Both the position numbers and the translations under genes were made by a program. From Roseovarius sp. M141 (GTDB taxonomy: Bacteria > Pseudomonadota > Alphaproteobacteria > Rhodobacterales > Rhodobacteraceae), in NCBI RefSeq assembly GCF_024355225.1, contig NZ_VCNH01000008.1:2852001-2916000 (forward strand): a DNA stretch of 64,000 nucleotides. Reading direction: 5' to 3'. The notes under the pieces are model-generated. The model saw only the letters and a list, made by a program, of their open reading frames with translations, ran no database searches and was not told the origin of the DNA. Positions 36,669 through 45,773 of the stretch are shown in pieces (position 1 is the stretch's first letter; the number at the start of each line of letters is the position of its first letter).

Positions 36669-37063
36669 GCGGGGGTCTGGTGGGTGCGTTTAGATCGGAT
36701 TTTGCGAAGGAGCAAGAGTATTTGCAGCAAATCATGGCTGATTTATGAAAATCAGGATGAGGCTGCGTTTTGGATAGCCTTTGCCGGATGATCCAAGCGA
36801 CCAGTTTGGCCCGAGCAGGTTCGCGCGTCGGCGCAAATGGCGCAGCCGGACGGCTCGGCCTGCGGGACGCCCGTCGGTCAGGACTCTCGCCAAAATCGCG
36901 AAATGATCCAGCCGGCCGATCATTTTCGCAAAGACCCCAAAGGGGGCGCTCCAGATTGCCAGATCGATCAGGAGGACGGGTATTTTGACCTGGGCATATT
37001 GAACTTGGCAATCGGCTCTGCGTTGGCCGTTTGAATTTTAGGCGAACGGACCCGGAAGCGTAT
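36669..37063. other. Intergenic DNA between tRNA-Ser and IS1595
   Basis: About 395 bp with no convincing gene. It includes tRNA upstream sequence and a small palindrome around 36903 (TGATC...GATCA). Open frames here lack start signals and recognisable motifs. Confidence 0.4.
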
Positions 37064-37157
37064 ATATTTTTGGGGCCTATATACTTAACTAGCCTAAATT
37101 CCCTTGACGGCTAGTTAGATTGCGGCTAGTTTAATCTCAACAAGAGAGATTAGGCCC

Positions 37158-38081
37158 ATGACTGATACACTTAGCACATTCGAGTTCTTCCAGAAATTCC
37201 CAAATGAAGATGCGGCGCGCCAATTCTTTGAGAATCGCCGCTGGGGCAGTGATGCCGTTTGCGGCCACTGTGGTTCCGTTGATGTTTCCGAGTGCAAAGA
37301 CCATAAGCCAATGGCCTACCGCTGCAAAGATTGCCGCAAGCATTTCAGCGTTCGCACAGGCACAGTGCTGGCCGAGAGCCGCCTTCCTTTGCTCAAGTGG
37401 CTTCTTGCCATCTACATGCTCACAAGCGCCCGCAAGGGCATCCCTAGCACACAGATGGCACGCGAATTGGGTGTCACACAGAAAACAGCATGGTTTCTTG
37501 CGCAGCGTATCCGCGAAACATGGATGGGCGGCAACAACAACGACAAGATGGGCGGTCAAGTTCAAGTCGATGAAACTTACGTGGGCGGCAAAGAAAAGAA
37601 CAAACATGCTGATAAGAAGCTTCATGCAGGCCGTGGCGCTGTCGGCAAGGTGGCTGTGGTTGGCATGCGTGACGAAAGCGGCCAAGTTGTCGCCAAGCCT
37701 GTTAAGCGCACCGATGCGGCCACTCTTGTAGGTTTCGTGCAAGAGAGCGCCCCAGAGGGCGGTGAGGTCGTTACAGACGAGTTTCGCGCCTACAATGGCC
37801 TTGCTGCCAAGGGCTACACTCACAAGACAGTTCGTCACTCTGCTGGTGAGTATGTGCGCGACATGGCCCACACAAACGGCATTGAAAGCTTCTGGTCGTT
37901 GCTCAAGCGCGGCTACATCGGTGTTTACCACTACATGAGCGAAGACCACCTGCACCGCTATGTGAACGAATTCTCATTCCGCCATAACACTGCCCAAGTT
38001 GGCACCGTGGCATTCATCAACATGACGATTGATCGCATGGTCGATAAGCGTCTGACTTACAAGGACCTGACTAATGGCTAA
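37158..38081 (+). CDS. IS1595-family (ISXO2-like) transposase
   Basis: 307 aa. N-terminal zinc ribbon CGHCGSVDVSECKDHKPMAY followed by RCKDCRKHFSVRTGT. The DDE-like core has VQVDETYVGGKEKN (first Asp), VVTDEFRAYNGLAAKG (second Asp) and MAHTNGIESFWSLLKRGYIG, carrying the Asn/Glu-type third motif seen in ISXO2-like proteins. No frameshift; all catalytic motifs present, so probably active. The stop overlaps the start of the downstream passenger gene (ATGGCTAA), implying coupled translation. Confidence 0.93.
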   Translation: MTDTLSTFEFFQKFPNEDAARQFFENRRWGSDAVCGHCGSVDVSECKDHKPMAYRCKDCRKHFSVRTGTVLAESRLPLLKWLLAIYMLTSARKGIPSTQMARELGVTQKTAWFLAQRIRETWMGGNNNDKMGGQVQVDETYVGGKEKNKHADKKLHAGRGAVGKVAVVGMRDESGQVVAKPVKRTDAATLVGFVQESAPEGGEVVTDEFRAYNGLAAKGYTHKTVRHSAGEYVRDMAHTNGIESFWSLLKRGYIGVYHYMSEDHLHRYVNEFSFRHNTAQVGTVAFINMTIDRMVDKRLTYKDLTNG

Positions 38082-39045
38082 AGACAAAAAGGTGATTGAA
38101 CCAATTCCAGCGTCGTTTGATGACGTTGCAGGTGCTATGGTAGCTCAGCAAGGCGAGGCCCATGCGCAAGGTCCGGGTAAGGGGAACAAAGAGTTCGCTG
38201 ATCCTGACCTCCCCGTTGCGCAATGGCGCGGCCAAATTGACTTGGGCGGTGCTGAGATTGATTGCTATGTGCTACCTGACGGCACCCGTCTCCTAGCATC
38301 AAGTTCCGCCGCTATGGCTATTTCCGAAGTAGATCGTGCGAACCTGAAGGACTACGCTGGGCAGAAGGCGCTAAACCCCTTTATTGATATAGAAAAAATC
38401 CTGAAGGAAACTCGCAAGTTTTCAATCCCAGGAACACAATGGCCCGCCGCTGGGATCACGACAGAACATTTTGAGTTAATTTGCAGAGGATATGTTCAAG
38501 CTCTTTATGAAGGGGCTGCGCTCACTGATCGCCAGAGGGAAATCGCAATTCGATGCGCCGTTCTGACCGCCGGATTGACACGTATTGGCCTAGACGCCCT
38601 CGTAGATGAGGCCACCGGCTATCAGTATGAGCGTGAAGAAGACGCCCTTCAGATAAAACTCCGGGCGTTTATTGCTGAGGAATTGAGGGCTTGGGAGAAG
38701 ACCTTTCCAGATGAGCTTTGGGAAGAGTTTGGCAGGCTCACAGACTGGAAAGGATCGCTGCACAATAGGCCCAAATACTGGGGTAAATTGGTGATTGAAC
38801 TTATCTACGACACCCTTGACCCAGACGTAGCAAAATACCTGCGAGAAAATCGACCCGCGCCGGGTGTCCGCTGGCACCAAAACCTCACGGAGAATTACGG
38901 CGTCCGCCAGCTTGTCTCTCGCTGTTATGAGGTCGTGGGCTTAGCCAAGTCCTGCAAAACTATGCCAGAGCTGAGAAAAAAGGTGGCTCATCACTACGGA
39001 AAACAGGCTATGCTGTTCGGCGTTTATGATGGTGAGGATAGTTAG
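38074..39045 (+). CDS. P63C-domain passenger protein
   Basis: 323 aa, between the transposase and the right inverted repeat. The C-terminal ~200 residues match the P63C (phage P63C) family: NPFIDIEKILKETRKFSIPG near the start and WEKTFPDELWEEFGRLTDWK, RPKYWGKLVIELIYDTLDP, GVRWHQNLTENYGVRQLVSR further on. The N-terminal region (about 1-100) is charged with QWRGQIDLGGAEIDCYVLPDG and a SSSAAMAISEVD segment. Function of P63C proteins is unknown; they occur in phages and some IS1595 elements. It might be a transposition accessory, regulator or anti-host factor; nothing in the sequence decides this. Confidence 0.8.
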   Translation: MAKDKKVIEPIPASFDDVAGAMVAQQGEAHAQGPGKGNKEFADPDLPVAQWRGQIDLGGAEIDCYVLPDGTRLLASSSAAMAISEVDRANLKDYAGQKALNPFIDIEKILKETRKFSIPGTQWPAAGITTEHFELICRGYVQALYEGAALTDRQREIAIRCAVLTAGLTRIGLDALVDEATGYQYEREEDALQIKLRAFIAEELRAWEKTFPDELWEEFGRLTDWKGSLHNRPKYWGKLVIELIYDTLDPDVAKYLRENRPAPGVRWHQNLTENYGVRQLVSRCYEVVGLAKSCKTMPELRKKVAHHYGKQAMLFGVYDGEDS

Positions 39046-39204
39046 CCTCACCGATCCAATAGGCTAGTTAAGTATATAGGCCCCATATTTTTCGACTGTT
39101 TGACCCGCCGGAGGCCACCCATCCACGAAAGCGGGCAATTTTTCGCAGAAATTCGGCGCGCCAACGCTCATGCCCCTTTAACTGCGCCGCAATGCGCCCT
39201 ATGT

Positions 39205-39540
39205 TTGTGGTGTCCCCTCGGGGACTATGGACATAAACGCGCTCGTAATAAGCGGATCGGACCCGGGGGCGGTACCCGGCGACTCCACCAATCACCCTTC
39301 ATTTGGGGGCGGATCGGGGTCGAAACAGGATCGACGAACGTCTAAAGGGGTTATGCTTTGTTTCGGCGGGGTGCCACCGTATCGGCCCGAAAAGTACAAT
39401 TGCAAATGACAATCGTGCTCCGGTAGCTCTGGCCGCGTAAGCGGTTCGAGAGATCGAAACCTAAGCCCTTGCGCCTAGCAGCGTAAGGCGGGGTTCGCAG
39501 GCACCTGGCAACAGAAGCCTGCACTTCATCCCGCATTTTG
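39205..39540 (+). ncRNA. ssrA: tmRNA, two-piece (circularly permuted) ssrA
   Basis: Rescues stalled ribosomes and tags nascent proteins for proteolysis. The acceptor piece lies first and ends at 39290 with encoded CCA, preceded by the T-arm-like CCGGG-GGCGGTA-CCCGG. After only 14 nt (39291-39304) the coding piece begins GGGGGCGGATCGGGG and carries the tag frame at 39402-39440, translating ANDNRAPVALAA-stop. The acceptor stem pairs GGGGGCG (39305-39311) with CGACTCC (39280-39286): the conserved third-pair G-U is present, but the fifth pair is G-A. Outer ends are approximate. IS1595 lies about 110 bp upstream. Confidence 0.9.
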
Positions 39541-39699
39541 CAGCTCATGGCTTGATCTGCTCAGGGGCGACCGGCGCACCGGCATTGACAGCTTTGCATC
39601 GTTTCGCCAAGGCCGTTGCATGGGGCCTTGCGCGACTGCCCCACAAGACCTTGGCCCAATGTCGCATCCTGAACCTGTTCACTCAGAGCCATCAGAGCG

Positions 39700-39849
39700 A
39701 TGCCCATGCCTGCCCTCAATGAAATCACACCCTCGCAGTTGCCCCGCCTGATCGCCACGCCCACCTGCGCTGCCATCATCGACGTCCACCCGCCCGAGGG
39801 TTTTAAAGCGGATCCACGACTGATCCGGCAGGCACGGCCGCGCAGATGA
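39700..39849 (+). pseudogene. Truncated rhodanese-like domain upstream of chrA
   Basis: A 49-codon frame, MPMPALNEITPSQLPRLI, TPTCAAIIDVHPPEGFKADP, RLIRQARPRR, resembling the first ~45 residues of a rhodanese/chromate-resistance sulfurtransferase domain. It lacks the rest of the domain including the active-site Cys loop. Its TGA overlaps the chrA ATG (ATGA). It could be a truncated gene or a short leader that couples chrA translation. Confidence 0.5.
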
Positions 39850-41093
39850 AAGTAAGCGATCGCGACTTTTTGCGAAGTTTCGCCCGGGTCGGGTTGCTAT
39901 CCTTTGGCGGGCCGGCCGCGCAGATTTCGCTGATGCAGACCGAACTGGTCGAGCGGCGCGGCTGGCTGGACCAGCGGCAATTTCTGGGCGCGCTCAGTTT
40001 TTGCATGCTGATGCCCGGCCCCGAGGCGATGCAGCTGGCAACCTATGCAGGATGGAAGCTGCGCGGCACTTTGGGCGGGCTGATTACCGGGCTGCTGTTC
40101 GTGCTGCCGGGCGCGGCCGTGATCGCCGCATTGGCGCTGGCCTATGCAGAATGGGGCGAGGTGCCGCTGGTCCAGGCGCTGTTTTCCGGCATCAAGGCTG
40201 CCGTTCTGGTGATCGTGACCCAAGCGCTGTGGCGTCTTGCAGGCCGGGCGCTGGAGGGACGCGCGCATTGGGCACTGGCCATTATGGCCTTTGCCGCGAT
40301 CTATGTCGGCGCCCTGCCCTTTCCCGTGATCATCGCGGCCGCCGCCCTGTGGGGCGCGTGGACCTCGCGCGGTGCGACGCCCGAGCCACCGCCGCACGCG
40401 TCGCCCGGTCAGACCGCGCGCACGCTGCGCACCGCGCTGATCTGGGCGGCGCTCTGGGCCGCACCGGTGCTGGCTGCCTATTGGGCAGGGGCGACGTTTC
40501 TGACTGACATCGCGCTGTTCTTCAGCAAGCTGGCGGTTGTCACCTTCGGCGGCGCCTATGCGGTGCTGGCCTACATGACCCAGACCGTCACCCAGACCCA
40601 TGGCTGGCTGAGCACCGACCAGATGATCGACGCGCTGGGACTGGCTGAAACCACGCCCGGCCCGCTGATCCTGGTCACGCAGTTCGTCGCCATGCTGGCC
40701 GGTTTCACCACAGGCGGCACCGGGATGGCGCTGCTGGCCGGAGCGCTGGCGCTGTGGGTGACGTTCGTGCCGTGCTTTTTATGGATCTTCACTGGCGCGC
40801 CCTATCTGGACCGCATCCTTGCGCAGCCGCGCCTGCGGGGCGCGCTTGCCGCGATCTCGGCCGCTGTGGTCGGGGTGATCGCCAATCTGTCGCTGTGGTT
40901 CGCGCTGCATGTTCTGTTTGGCCAGATTGCCAGCACGCCGTTCGGCGCTGTTCCGGTGCTGTCCAGCCTGTCTTGGACCGCCGCCGGGCTGACGGCGCTG
41001 GCCGCCCTGTTGATGGCCGCGCTACGCATCCCGATGCTGCCTGCGCTGGCATTGATGGCCCTGACGGGCGCGGCGGCGCATTGGTGGACGTGA
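39846..41093 (+). CDS. chrA: Chromate efflux transporter
   Basis: 415-aa inner-membrane protein with two homologous CHR domains (long-chain ChrA). Each half repeats the family motif: FARVGLLSFGGPAAQISLMQ with QFLGALSFCMLMPGPEAMQL in the first, FFSKLAVVTFGGAYAVLAYM with IDALGLAETTPGPLILVTQF in the second. It exports chromate, lowering Cr(VI) in the cytoplasm. Translation probably couples to the short rhodanese-like frame upstream. Confidence 0.93.
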   Translation: MKVSDRDFLRSFARVGLLSFGGPAAQISLMQTELVERRGWLDQRQFLGALSFCMLMPGPEAMQLATYAGWKLRGTLGGLITGLLFVLPGAAVIAALALAYAEWGEVPLVQALFSGIKAAVLVIVTQALWRLAGRALEGRAHWALAIMAFAAIYVGALPFPVIIAAAALWGAWTSRGATPEPPPHASPGQTARTLRTALIWAALWAAPVLAAYWAGATFLTDIALFFSKLAVVTFGGAYAVLAYMTQTVTQTHGWLSTDQMIDALGLAETTPGPLILVTQFVAMLAGFTTGGTGMALLAGALALWVTFVPCFLWIFTGAPYLDRILAQPRLRGALAAISAAVVGVIANLSLWFALHVLFGQIASTPFGAVPVLSSLSWTAAGLTALAALLMAALRIPMLPALALMALTGAAAHWWT

Positions 41094-41162
41094 CGTCACT
41101 CAGAGGCCTTTCACTTTCCTCCGAATCCCTTATTGTGAGGGGATAAAAATTGAGGGCGCAGG

Positions 41163-41612
41163 ATGGCTGGAACAATCGACTACGGCAATCTGATGCATCG
41201 GGCCATGCGAGGCCTGATTCAGGAGGTGCTGGAAGGGGTGCAGCAAAGCGGGCTGCCGGGGGCGCACCATTTCTTTATCACATTTGACACGAACCACCCC
41301 GAGGCGACGCTGGCCGACTGGCTGAAACAGCGGTACCCCAACGAAATGACTGTCGTCATGCAGCATTGGTATGACAATCTGGAAGTCACCGATGAGGGGT
41401 TTGCCATCACGCTGAACTTTGGCGACGCCCCCGAAAGCCTTTATGTCCCCTATGACGCGATCCAGACCTTCGTGGATCCGTCGGTCGAATTCGGCCTGCG
41501 CTTTGAAAAGCACGACAGCGACGATGACGACGAGGGCGAGGAGGAGGACGCCATAGAGGATAAAAGATCCGACGCCGATGTCGTCAGCCTCGACAGTTTT
41601 CGCAAACACTGA
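41163..41612 (+). CDS. sspB: SspB-family ClpXP adaptor
   Basis: 149 aa. The N-terminal substrate-binding domain (IDYGNLMHRAMRGLIQEVLE, GAHHFFITFDTNHP, EMTVVMQHWYDNLEV, ESLYVPYDAIQTFVDPSVEF) is followed by an acidic flexible linker (about residues 115-135) and a short C-terminal ClpX-binding tail VVSLDSFRKH. It tethers ssrA-tagged proteins to ClpXP. The ssrA gene itself is about 1.6 kb upstream, separated by chrA. ATG 41163 follows GAGGGCGCAGG. Confidence 0.92.
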   Translation: MAGTIDYGNLMHRAMRGLIQEVLEGVQQSGLPGAHHFFITFDTNHPEATLADWLKQRYPNEMTVVMQHWYDNLEVTDEGFAITLNFGDAPESLYVPYDAIQTFVDPSVEFGLRFEKHDSDDDDEGEEEDAIEDKRSDADVVSLDSFRKH

Positions 41613-41692
41613 GCGCACGGCCGCGCGCGGCACATTGAATTTCCCGCACCAAACGGTAAGACAGGGGCAAACCTGACCTGAGGAGCCCTCGC

Positions 41693-43096
41693 ATGAGCCG
41701 GACAGAAATCACAACCCGCACCGAAACCGACAGCTTTGGCCCTCTTGAGGTGCCCTCGGACAAGTATTGGGGCGCCCAGACCCAGCGTAGCATCCACAAC
41801 TTCCCCATCGGGTGGGAACGCCAGCCCATCGCCATCGTCCGCGCCCTCGGCGTCATCAAGAAAGCCTGCGCCCAGGCCAATCTGGATCTGGGCAAACTGG
41901 ACGAGGCGCGCGGTGAAGCCATCATCGAGGCCGCGACCGAGGTGATTACTGGCCAGTTGGACGACAATTTCCCGCTGGTCGTGTGGCAGACCGGATCAGG
42001 CACGCAATCCAACATGAACGCGAACGAGGTTATCGCCAACCGCGCCATCGAAATCATGGGCGGCGTGATCGGGTCCAAGGACCCCGTGCATCCCAACGAC
42101 CACGTCAACATGGGCCAGTCCTCCAACGATACTTTCCCCACCGCCATGCATCTGGCCGCAGCCATGTCCGCGCATGGCGTCACCCTGCCCGGCCTTGAAA
42201 AACTGCACGACGCGCTGGAGAAGAAATCGCAGGAGTGGGACCATATCATCAAGATCGGCCGCACCCACACGCAGGACGCCACCCCCCTGACTTTGGGTCA
42301 GGAATTTTCGGGCTACACCCATCAGGTCGCCATGGGGATCGAGCGGATCAAGGATGCACTGGGCCGTATCTATGAGCTGGCCCAGGGCGGCACCGCCGTC
42401 GGTACCGGGCTGAACACCACGCGAGGTTGGGGTGAATCCGTTGCCGCCAACATGGCCGAAATCACCGGCCTCCCCTTCGTCACCGCCCCCAACAAGTTCG
42501 AGGCGCTGGCCGCCCATGACGCGATGGTCGAAATCTCGGGCGCCCTGCGCGTCGTCGCGGGTAGCCTCTTCAAGATCGCCAACGACATCCGCTTCCTCGG
42601 CTCCGGCCCCCGCTGCGGTCTGGGCGAGCTGATCCTGCCCGAGAACGAGCCAGGCAGTTCGATCATGCCGGGCAAGGTGAACCCGACGCAATGCGAGGCG
42701 CTTACACAGGTCTGTGCCCATGTGATGGGCAATGACGCCGCCGTCGGTTTTGCGGGTAGCCAAGGTCATTTCGAATTGAACGTCTACAAGCCGATGATGG
42801 CCTACAACGTGTTGCAATCCATGCAGCTTCTGGGCGACGCGGCATCAGCCTTCACCGATAATCTGGTCGACGGGCTGGAGGCGGATGAGGCCCGTATCGA
42901 CAAGCTGATGCGCGAATCTCTGATGCTGGTCACTGCGCTGGCGCCCGAAATCGGTTATGACAACGCCACCAAGGTCGCCAAGACCGCGCACAAGAACGGC
43001 ACGACGCTCAAGGAAGAGGCGATTGCGCTGGGGTTTGTCGACGGCGAAACTTTCGATCGCGTCGTGCGCCCCGAAAACATGGTCGGCCCCAAGTGA
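41693..43096 (+). CDS. fumC: Fumarate hydratase class II
   Basis: 467-aa iron-independent fumarase of the TCA cycle. Signatures: [66 protein letters not shown], and the fumarate-lyase signature [16 protein letters not shown] with the catalytic loop serine. GAGG precedes ATG 41693. The stop overlaps the GTG of the DUF4169 gene by 4 bp. Confidence 0.97.
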   Translation: MSRTEITTRTETDSFGPLEVPSDKYWGAQTQRSIHNFPIGWERQPIAIVRALGVIKKACAQANLDLGKLDEARGEAIIEAATEVITGQLDDNFPLVVWQTGSGTQSNMNANEVIANRAIEIMGGVIGSKDPVHPNDHVNMGQSSNDTFPTAMHLAAAMSAHGVTLPGLEKLHDALEKKSQEWDHIIKIGRTHTQDATPLTLGQEFSGYTHQVAMGIERIKDALGRIYELAQGGTAVGTGLNTTRGWGESVAANMAEITGLPFVTAPNKFEALAAHDAMVEISGALRVVAGSLFKIANDIRFLGSGPRCGLGELILPENEPGSSIMPGKVNPTQCEALTQVCAHVMGNDAAVGFAGSQGHFELNVYKPMMAYNVLQSMQLLGDAASAFTDNLVDGLEADEARIDKLMRESLMLVTALAPEIGYDNATKVAKTAHKNGTTLKEEAIALGFVDGETFDRVVRPENMVGPK

Positions 43097-43272
43097 CGGA
43101 CACGCCGATCAACTTGAACCGCGCGCGCAAACAGCGCGCGCGGGACGATGCCAAGGCGCACGCCGATGAAAACGCCGTACGCTTTGGTCGCACGAAGGCG
43201 CAAAAATCGCTGGAGCAAGCCCGGTCCGACAGGGCCGCCAAGGGCGTGGACGACCACAAGCGCGAGCCATGA
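43093..43272 (+). CDS. DUF4169 small basic protein
   Basis: 59 aa starting at GTG 43093 (GTGA overlap with fumC). The sequence [39 protein letters not shown] matches DUF4169, a short charged helical protein commonly following fumC in Rhodobacteraceae. Function unknown. Confidence 0.85.
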   Translation: MTDTPINLNRARKQRARDDAKAHADENAVRFGRTKAQKSLEQARSDRAAKGVDDHKREP

Positions 43273-43279
43273 GAGCGCG

Positions 43280-43516
43280 GTGACGGACCGGCCTGTAAAA
43301 CACTCGCTGACCCTGCGCGGGCATCGCACCTCGGTCTCGCTGGAGCCTGAGTTCTGGCAGGCCTTCCGCGCCATAGCCGACCGCACCGGCCTGCCGATCA
43401 ACGCGCTGGCCGCAAAAATCGACGCCGAACGCGGCACCGATCTGGGCCTTGCCTCGGCCATCCGCCTGCATGTCCTTCGCCACTACCGCGCGGCGGCGGA
43501 AAAAGGCGCGCCCTAA
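43280..43516 (+). CDS. Ribbon-helix-helix protein (RHH_4 family)
   Basis: 78 aa from GTG 43280, with GAGAG just upstream. HSLTLRGHRTSVSLEPEFWQ and AFRAIADRTGLPINALAAKI form a beta strand followed by two helices, the RHH_4 arrangement. Possibly a DNA-binding regulator, but members of this group have no assigned targets. Third gene of the fumC unit, 7 bp after DUF4169. Confidence 0.85.
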   Translation: MTDRPVKHSLTLRGHRTSVSLEPEFWQAFRAIADRTGLPINALAAKIDAERGTDLGLASAIRLHVLRHYRAAAEKGAP

Positions 43517-43595
43517 CTCGCCCGCATGGACAAGAAGGGCGCAGGCAGGCATGGTCGGCCCGCATCCCGCCCCAACCGAAAGGCCCGTGCCACCC

Positions 43596-44042
43596 GTGAC
43601 CGCCCTGACCCTCGCCAAGCCTGACGACATCGATACGATCCTGCCGCTGATCGCCGCCTGCCACGCTGAGGCCGGGATTGCGCAGGACGATGCCGGACGC
43701 CACGCCGCCGTGGCCCCGCTGCTGGACGGCGCACCGCATGGCGCGATCTATATCGCCGGTCCGGCGCGTGCGCCCATCGGCTATGCCGCCATCAGCTTTG
43801 GCTGGTCGCTGGCACATGGCGGGCTGGCCGGAACGGTAGACGAAATCTATATCCGTCCCAACGTGCGCAGACGCGGCATTGGCTCGGACATTCTGGCAGC
43901 CCTGCCCCGCGCACTGGGCGCTGCCGGGCTGCGTGTTCTGCATCTCGAAGTGGCGAAAAGCGACACTGCCGCGCGCGCCTTTTATGAGCGGATGCACTTC
44001 ACGTCAGATGACACCCGGATGCTGATGTCGCGGATTCTGTAA
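43596..44042 (+). CDS. GNAT-family N-acetyltransferase
   Basis: 148 aa from GTG 43596; an upstream ATG at 43551 is an alternative with a weak ribosome-binding site. The acetyl-CoA-binding motif A is visible as VDEIYIRPNVRRRGIGSDIL, followed by LRVLHLEVAKSDTAARAFYE and the C-terminal MHFTSDDTRMLMSRIL. Acceptor substrate unknown. Confidence 0.85.
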   Translation: MTALTLAKPDDIDTILPLIAACHAEAGIAQDDAGRHAAVAPLLDGAPHGAIYIAGPARAPIGYAAISFGWSLAHGGLAGTVDEIYIRPNVRRRGIGSDILAALPRALGAAGLRVLHLEVAKSDTAARAFYERMHFTSDDTRMLMSRIL

Positions 44043-44311
44043 TCTGTGGGGACTCGCCCCCACCACGTGACATCCCATCGCAGACGCCTTGCCGGGGTAT
44101 GGCTACGCGGACAGTCTCCAGATGCACAGTCTTTTCGATATTTCGCTGTCGGTCAAAGCCTGCCTGGCACAGACACCCCCAGAACATTTGAGGCGCCGTC
44201 CAAGAACGGCGCGCGTCCCCGGGGCTTTTCTTGGCACAAATACCCAAAATCCCACCGCGCAATTGCACGCGCGACACTGGCAATTCTGGCCTGCATGGTT
44301 ACATTCGCGGG
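44043..44311. other. Intergenic region with terminator-like stems and a recurrent motif
   Basis: Contains GTGGGG-ACTCGC-CCCCAC-type stem at about 44046-44062, an inverted CGCCGT/ACGGCG pair near 44190-44207, and at 44225-44250 a CTTTTCTTGGCACAAATACC sequence related to the motifs at 55487 and 60837. No convincing gene. Confidence 0.5.
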
Positions 44312-45733
44312 ATGAGCATGCTTTTCCCCTTTGACAACTCCTATGCCCGCCTCGGCGCGGGGTTTTCTGCTGGTCAGGCGCCCGTGCAGGTCAGCGCACC
44401 GCGTTTGATCGCAGTTAACGACGCGCTGGCGGCTGAGTTGGGGGTCTCACTTGGCAGCGATGATGAGATGGCGCAGGTCTTTGGCGGGAACGCCCTGCCG
44501 GGCGGCGCCCAGCCCATCGCGCAGGCCTATGCCGGCCATCAATTCGGGGGCTTTTCGCCGCAGCTTGGCGATGGGCGCGCCGTGCTTCTGGGCGAAGTCG
44601 TGGATACGAACGGGCAGCGCCGCGACATTCAGCTGAAAGGATCGGGGCCGACCCCATTTTCCCGAAACGGCGACGGGCGCGCATGGCTGGGGCCGGTCCT
44701 GCGCGAATATGTGGTCAGCGAGGCGATGCATGCCATGGGCATTCCCACCACACGCGCGCTGGCCGCTGTCAGCACGGGCGATCCGGTCTATCGCCAGCAG
44801 GGCGCCCTGCCGGGTGCGGTGCTGACGCGCATCGCCGCCAGCCATCTGCGCGTCGGCACGTTCCAGTTCTTCGCGGCGCGCCAGAATGTTCCGGCGCTAC
44901 GCGAGCTATACGCCTACACCCGCGCGCGTCATTATCCTCAGGCGCAGACGCCGGGCGATCTTCTGCGCGCCGTCATTCGGCGTCAGGCCACGCTGGTGGC
45001 ACAGTGGCTGGGCGCCGGGTTCATCCACGGGGTGATGAACACCGACAATACCGCCCTCTCGGGCGAGACGATCGATTACGGCCCCTGCGCGTTTCTGGAT
45101 ATATGGCATCCGCAGACCGTCTACAGCTCAATCGACCGGAATGGGCGGTATGCCTATGACAATCAGGCGCGCATCATCGTGTGGAACATGGCGCAATTCG
45201 CCTCCGCACTGGTCCCGCTGATGGAGGATCAGGAGTCCGCCATCACCGAGTTCACCGAAGCCGTCCATGCCATGCCGGCCCTGATCGACGCCGAATGGCT
45301 GCGCGTCTTCGGCGCCAAGATCGGGCTGGCCGCCCCGGATGAGAACGACCGGGCGCTGATCGATGACCTGCTGCGCCTGATGCAGGTGGCTGAGGTCGAT
45401 TTCACAAATACGTTCCGCGCGCTTGGTCGACCGGACGCGCCCGCAGCCCTCATGGGCACCGCGGGCTTTGACGCTTGGGAGGCGCGCTGGCAGGCCCGCC
45501 TGACCAGCGAGGATGGCTGGCGCGCGCGGATGGATGATGCAAATCCGGCCTTCATTCCGCGCAACCACCGGGTAGAGGAAATGATCGCCGCCGGGGTCGA
45601 GGGCGACTTTGCGCCCTTCCGTCGCCTTCTGGACGTACTATCACGCCCCTATGTGGATCAGCCGGACGCGGTCGACCTGACCCTGCCGCCAGCGCCGCAC
45701 GAAGTGGTGCGCGAAACATTCTGTGGCACCTGA
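44312..45733 (+). CDS. selO: SelO-family protein adenylyltransferase (pseudokinase)
   Basis: 473 aa. SelO transfers AMP from ATP to protein hydroxyl groups. Family motifs: [60 protein letters not shown], and [20 protein letters not shown], holding the inverted-kinase metal ligands. The end ALPP-like [12 protein letters not shown] is close to the usual SelO C-terminus, though no selenocysteine is involved in bacteria. ATG 44312 chosen at the conserved [14 protein letters not shown] start. Confidence 0.93.
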   Translation: MSMLFPFDNSYARLGAGFSAGQAPVQVSAPRLIAVNDALAAELGVSLGSDDEMAQVFGGNALPGGAQPIAQAYAGHQFGGFSPQLGDGRAVLLGEVVDTNGQRRDIQLKGSGPTPFSRNGDGRAWLGPVLREYVVSEAMHAMGIPTTRALAAVSTGDPVYRQQGALPGAVLTRIAASHLRVGTFQFFAARQNVPALRELYAYTRARHYPQAQTPGDLLRAVIRRQATLVAQWLGAGFIHGVMNTDNTALSGETIDYGPCAFLDIWHPQTVYSSIDRNGRYAYDNQARIIVWNMAQFASALVPLMEDQESAITEFTEAVHAMPALIDAEWLRVFGAKIGLAAPDENDRALIDDLLRLMQVAEVDFTNTFRALGRPDAPAALMGTAGFDAWEARWQARLTSEDGWRARMDDANPAFIPRNHRVEEMIAAGVEGDFAPFRRLLDVLSRPYVDQPDAVDLTLPPAPHEVVRETFCGT

Positions 45734-45773
45734 AATCGTCGACACCTGAAACGCAGTATAGCGAGGCACAGCC

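Larger units (their letters stand above)
37072..39084 (+). mobile_element. IS1595-family element with P63C passenger gene, apparently intact
   Basis: 2013 bp with 24-bp perfect terminal inverted repeats (37072-37095 and 39061-39084, starting GGGGCCTATATAC). The 8-bp target duplication ATATTTTT occurs at 37064-37071 and 39085-39092. Both are hallmarks of the family, and their lack of mismatches suggests a recent insertion. It carries a transposase and one passenger gene overlapping by 8 bp. Base composition is visibly more AT-rich than the surrounding chromosome. It sits between tRNA-Ser and ssrA. Confidence 0.93.

Noticed and set aside
36622..37011. 129-codon minus-strand frame across tRNA-Ser
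   Set aside because: Reads through a tRNA and has no motif.
39068..39548. Minus-strand frames of 65-75 codons
   Set aside because: They lie over the ssrA gene and the IS edge; the tmRNA explains the conservation there.
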